The notes below the pieces were generated by a model. That model made no database searches and was not told the DNA's origin. It worked only from the letters and a program-made list of their open reading frames with translations. The position numbers and the translations under genes are program-made. 64,000 nucleotides of DNA from Hyalella azteca (taxonomy: Eukaryota; Arthropoda; Malacostraca; Amphipoda; Hyalellidae), in the NCBI RefSeq assembly GCF_000764305.2, contig NW_025947067.1, positions 124,001 to 188,000 on the forward strand, given 5' to 3'. Below, piece after piece: positions 60,601 through 64,000 of the stretch. Each line of letters begins with the position of its first letter. The stretch's first letter is position 1.

Positions 60601-63600
60601 CAAATTAAAATAAAATATAGACAGTGCTTAGAATCTGCTGGTAGCCTCAGCACTAAAAAAATATCTTTGGGGAAATGTGCATCACTGTAACTTTGCCAAA
60701 TATTCTTTTAGTAGAGCTCTGCTGATGGTTGCCTTAAAATCAGTCAAATAAAATTTATGTGATGTGCATGACCATTTTTTTTTTGTCAAATATTCTTCCA
60801 GCCTAGCTCTGCTACTGGTCTTTGTGCTAAAAATATGATTCATAAGGAAATGAGCCCTGCAATAAAGTGGAACCAATATTCTTCGATGCGCGTTCTGCTG
60901 ATAGTGGCCTTTTGGTTAAAAAAAATATACACCTATATGAGATTGTTTTTATCATAAATTAGTCAAAATATTCGTTGAACCGAGCTCGATTCTATATAAC
61001 CGTCACAAAGCTAACTCTTTATGCAGGATTTCGTGCCAGTCGTGGAGCAGATGGAGCCTGACCCCGACTTCCCCACGGTGCGTTTCCCGAACCCCGAGGA
61101 GGGCAAGAGTGCCCTCGACCTCTCCTTCCGCGCCGCCGACGCTGCAGACTCGTCCATCATTCTCGCCAACGACCCCGACGCTGACAGGCTCGCTCTCGCC
61201 ACCAAACAGGACGGGTCAGCATGCATTTCTGTACCCTCATGTTCCAAGCTTTATTTTAAGTCTAATAAATGTTTTGTGTTTATGACCTCTTTGCTGTAGC
61301 GGTCGGGGTCTTGCTTATAGTGCCAGAGGTCCCGTCGCATGGACAAGCAAAAACGGATCCTGTGCGCCGTTTGAATTTTGTGCCTTTGTTTTCAAAACTT
61401 TGTTTTATAGCTAAAAAACGTTGTGGATAAATGAATTGAAGGATGTAATGGTGCGAGTCTCGCTTATGGGGCCAGAGGTCCGGGGCCTGTGCACTGTGCA
61501 CTGTTTGCATTACTACTTCTGTGCCCGCATATTCAAGTTATTTCTTATTGCTGTTGAACGTTTTTATGTTTTGATCTCTTAATTTAGGTCTTCATTAAGC
61601 CATTTGTTAAGTGTGGAAAAATTTCGAAATGTAAAAAATATTCCAGGATTCATGTTTTAAATATCTACAACTGTGAAGACTTGCGTTGTGTGTGCAGCGC
61701 TTGGAAAGTGTTTACTGGCAACGAAGAAGGTGCGCTGCTGGGCTGGTGGACGTGGCAGCGCCACAAGCAGCGCAGTCCCCACACGCCTCCTGAGGACGTC
61801 TACATGATCGCCTCCACAGTTTCCTCGAAAATCCTGCGCGCCATCGCCAACAAGGAAGGATTCAACTTCATTGTATGTTGCATTGTTACTTGATTTAATT
61901 ATTATCACCTGTACAGTATTATCAACTTTAAGTGGTTAGACATCATCGATTCCAGTTCAAAAAGTGTTAAGTCTTTTGAATTTGGTTTTATTTTCTATTC
62001 TACATAAAAATATGATGGATTCCTCCATGAAGATTCCACAATCTAGAGGTAAATGATATTATTTATACATTATACCTACTCCAATGAGTCTTATAATTTT
62101 CTCGTTTGGATAAATCCTAACTCACATATTCATTTGGACCATCGTTGGACGTACGAGTTTGTTTGATTATAGTCCATGAATAATTTAGTCGGATGATTGA
62201 CCGCGTTAAATGCTGTCAGGAAACACTGACGGGCTTCAAGTGGATGGGCAACGAAGCTGTCAAGCTGCTCAGCGAGAACAAGACCGTCCTCTTTGCCTTC
62301 GAGGAGGCCATAGGCTTCATGGCCGGCGTTGAGGTAAAACTCATGAGCTGAGTCCTGGGTGGAGCTGGTTATTGTTATGCTCGTGGTGCTTACGTCATGA
62401 CGGTGTTGGGGTGAAGCTCGTTATTGTTATGCTCGTGGTGCTTACGTCATGACGGTAGGTGTTGGGGTGAAGCTCGTTATTGTTATGCTCGTGGTGCTAA
62501 CGTCATAGACGGTGTTGGGGTGAAGCTCGTTATTGTTATGCTCGTGGTGCTAGCGTCATAGACGGCGTTGGGGTGAAGCTCGTTATTGTTATGCTTGTGT
62601 AGCTAACGCTCCTTCTTAACCCTTCAGAATTAAACGCTTCTCTTGAAGCTTAACGGTTATAAGAAGCTTCTAAAATAATTTGCAGGTTTCATATGAATGT
62701 AATATATTCTCTTCGGTCAATCATTCTGTTTCACCCTGGAAATGCCTAGATATGAATGGTCTGGATTTGACTCAAATAGGTTTTGTTTATTTTTGATGCT
62801 ACGGCTCTGTGAGTTTAGTAATGGAGCGAAGTTTATAAATATTCTCCTCACTACGCGTTGTTGAATTACAATGATCATTATTAAATAGAACTATAATCTT
62901 AGTACCTATGTTACAATAACTGTCTTAACGAGCAGGTGCTTGACAAAGATGGCGTGTCGGCGGGCGTGTATATGGCAGAGCTTGCTTCGCACCTGCACAC
63001 GAAGGGCCTCACGCTCCTCCAGCAGCTGCAGATCATCTACCAAATGTCAGTCACTCCTTAATTTCACACTACAATGCTTATTATTTTCTATTAAGATCTA
63101 AGCGTCTTAATTCTGGTTTGCTTCTTTTGTGGGACATGGAAATGAAAATTAGACAAATGTTGGCTTCTTAGCCTTCGATTATGGCTGGCCTTTGAACGTT
63201 TTTATTAGCTGCTCAGTGTTACCGGAAATTAGGAGCTATAGGAATATCTTGAAATTGTCATTCTTGTGGATCAACTGATGATTGATGTCCCCGGGAAAAC
63301 CGTTGATTGATGCATTTGATTTTTATTCTAAACGTTGACAAAAAACTTCATGAATTTACCAATTAGAAAAGGTCTTCGGCATTTTTTGTGTATGTGAACG
63401 TAATTTTACTAACTTAAAAGTCTCTTTGGGCAATTTAGTGTGTTTTCCTCAGGCAGCGCCAAAAATTACTGCTCAATTTCTCATTAGTTAGACGTTTGTC
63501 ATTCAGAAGTTGTTGTTGTTCATCAATTTAAGAAGTATTGGAGGAAATTTAAGCTAAGTTATCAAGGGACCGTTGATTGAAGTTTATGATTTAGAAGTCT

Positions 63601-63722
63601 ATTTTGTTTTCGCCACCAGGTACGGCTACCACGCCAGTCGCAACTCGTACTTCATTTGCCACGATGCACTCAAAATTAAGGCAATCTTTGAGCGCATCAG
63701 GAACTTCTCAGGCCCCAAGACG
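57637..63722 (+). CDS. PGM2: Phosphoglucomutase 2 / phosphopentomutase, exons 1-10 (3' end outside window)
   Basis: Cytosolic alpha-D-phosphohexomutase family enzyme. Family knowledge: PGM2 interconverts ribose-1-P/ribose-5-P (and glucose-1-P/6-P) through a phosphoserine. Exons read from splice sites and frame: 57637-57696, 58047-58214, 58937-59025, 59585-59777, 60081-60350, 61027-61214, 61698-61872, 62220-62333, 62936-63045, 63620-63722. Together they give 490 codons with continuous phase. Motifs: FGTAGLR (residues 50-56), the catalytic loop TASHNP with the phospho-accepting serine at about 152, then DNGYKVYW; the metal-binding DPDADR (309-314); [11 protein letters not shown] (from 330); the sugar-binding FEEAIG (408-413); and SYFICHD in exon 10. 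All key residues are intact. Human PGM2 is about 612 residues, so roughly 120 remain beyond the window. The chosen ATG (AAAATGG) gives an N-terminus aligning with the human ...WLRWDKNS region. An acceptor-like TTTTTAATCCTAG ends at 57623, so an upstream 5'UTR exon is possible. Intron 1 has a GC donor; all others are GT-AG. The exons are GC-rich against AT-rich introns. Confidence 0.95.
57697..58046 (+). other. PGM2 intron 1, GC-AG type
   Basis: Exon 1 ends GATCAG and is followed by GCAAGT, a strong match to the rare GC donor consensus. The intron closes with GGCTCCCAG before 58047. The reading frame (WDQ then NSS) matches the PGM2 family across this junction, and no GT at this point keeps the frame. 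The intron is AT-rich with no recognised repeat. Confidence 0.75.
58205..58565 (+). repeat. Tandem duplication over the PGM2 exon 2 donor and start of intron 2
   Basis: About 170-190 bp from the exon 2 donor (CCCAGGTAAGCTTC) is repeated imperfectly from about 58408, where the vestigial donor reads CCCAGGTGGGCTTC. Both units go on through an AAATAAGATCAATTGGTCAG block and a CACTTTTTTTCATTATTGCT block. The second unit lies wholly in intron 2. Confidence 0.75.
60640..60960. repeat. Imperfect tandem units in PGM2 intron 5
   Basis: Three diverged units share a CAAATATTCTT-type block followed by CTCTGCT and a TGGCCTT-like segment near 60700, 60790 and 60880. Degeneracy makes the borders approximate. 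Confidence 0.45.
61230..61560. repeat. Imperfect tandem units in PGM2 intron 6
   Basis: The block GCCAGAGGTCC appears at about 61322 and 61460, each within a longer similar context (GTCTTGCTTAT / GTCTCGCTTAT before it and TGTGC.. after it). This indicates an old local duplication of about 140-180 bp. Confidence 0.5.
62360..62612. repeat. Minisatellite in PGM2 intron 8, ~55-bp unit, ~5 copies
   Basis: Each unit holds TTATTGTTATGCTCGTGGTG, then a CGTCAT-GACGG core and GTTGGGGTGAAGCTC. Copies are 53-58 bp long and highly similar. The array begins about 30 bp after the exon 8 donor. Confidence 0.9.
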
Positions 63723-63723
63723 G

Positions 63724-63860
63724 TTTGTGCCCATCCTGTTGCCCATCCTGTCTCCCTCCTGTTGCCCATCCTGTCTCCCTCCTGTTGCCCATCCTGTCTC
63801 CCTCCTGTTGCCCATCCTGTCTCCCTCCTGTTGCCCATCCTGTCTCCCTTCTGTAACCCG
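63724..63860. repeat. Minisatellite in PGM2 intron 10, 22-bp unit, ~6 copies
   Basis: The unit carries TGTTGCCCATCCTG followed by TCTCCCTC. It starts directly at the exon 10 donor (GTTTGTGCCC) and is pyrimidine-rich on the + strand, so it sits where the splice donor context and early intron would be read. Confidence 0.9.
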
Positions 63861-64000
63861 TCCAGCCCCTCTCCTTTTACACATAAGAACAATTTTTACT
63901 TAGATGTGTAAACCATTCTGACTCATCAGATAAATTTTTGGTGTAAGAAATCGGTCCCAACTTACTGGTTTACTCCGCCTTCTTCCTCATGTTCTAACAC

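Overview
This is intron-rich, AT-rich eukaryotic nuclear DNA with two assembly gaps (26233-26881 and 37450-37638). The two recognisable host genes, their split structure, and a piggyBac-class transposase relic point to an animal, most likely an arthropod. A crustacean is my best guess because of the repeat load, but the sequence alone does not prove it.

Layout. (1) 1-4.7 kb holds the 3' end of a Pitx-type paired/K50 homeobox gene on the + strand: the end of the homeodomain across two exons, then a long last exon with a C-terminal OAR motif. (2) About 5-36 kb has no gene I can support. It is densely packed with unrelated minisatellites, each with its own unit of 13-70 bp, plus one 1-kb fold-back element (29103-30098). 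(3) 36-57.5 kb is a graveyard of DNA transposons, many nested. It includes hAT-like MITEs with 8-bp target duplications, TA-flanked MITEs, long palindromic elements, a broken piggyBac transposase (47123-49521) split by a hAT-like MITE, and a 21-bp minisatellite next to another piggyBac-type end. (4) 57.6 kb to the end is the 5' and middle part of PGM2 (phosphoglucomutase 2/phosphopentomutase), ten exons on the + strand, running off the window.

The two host genes are both on the + strand, about 54 kb apart. Pitx is a developmental transcription factor and PGM2 a sugar-phosphate enzyme; nothing suggests they work together. The most informative non-genic results are insertions that can be dated relative to one another from target-site duplications and empty sites, an 80-residue reading frame kept in three copies of a hAT-like MITE, and the sharp division between a minisatellite-rich and a transposon-rich half. 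I found no CRISPR array, bacterial operon or clearly new biological system.
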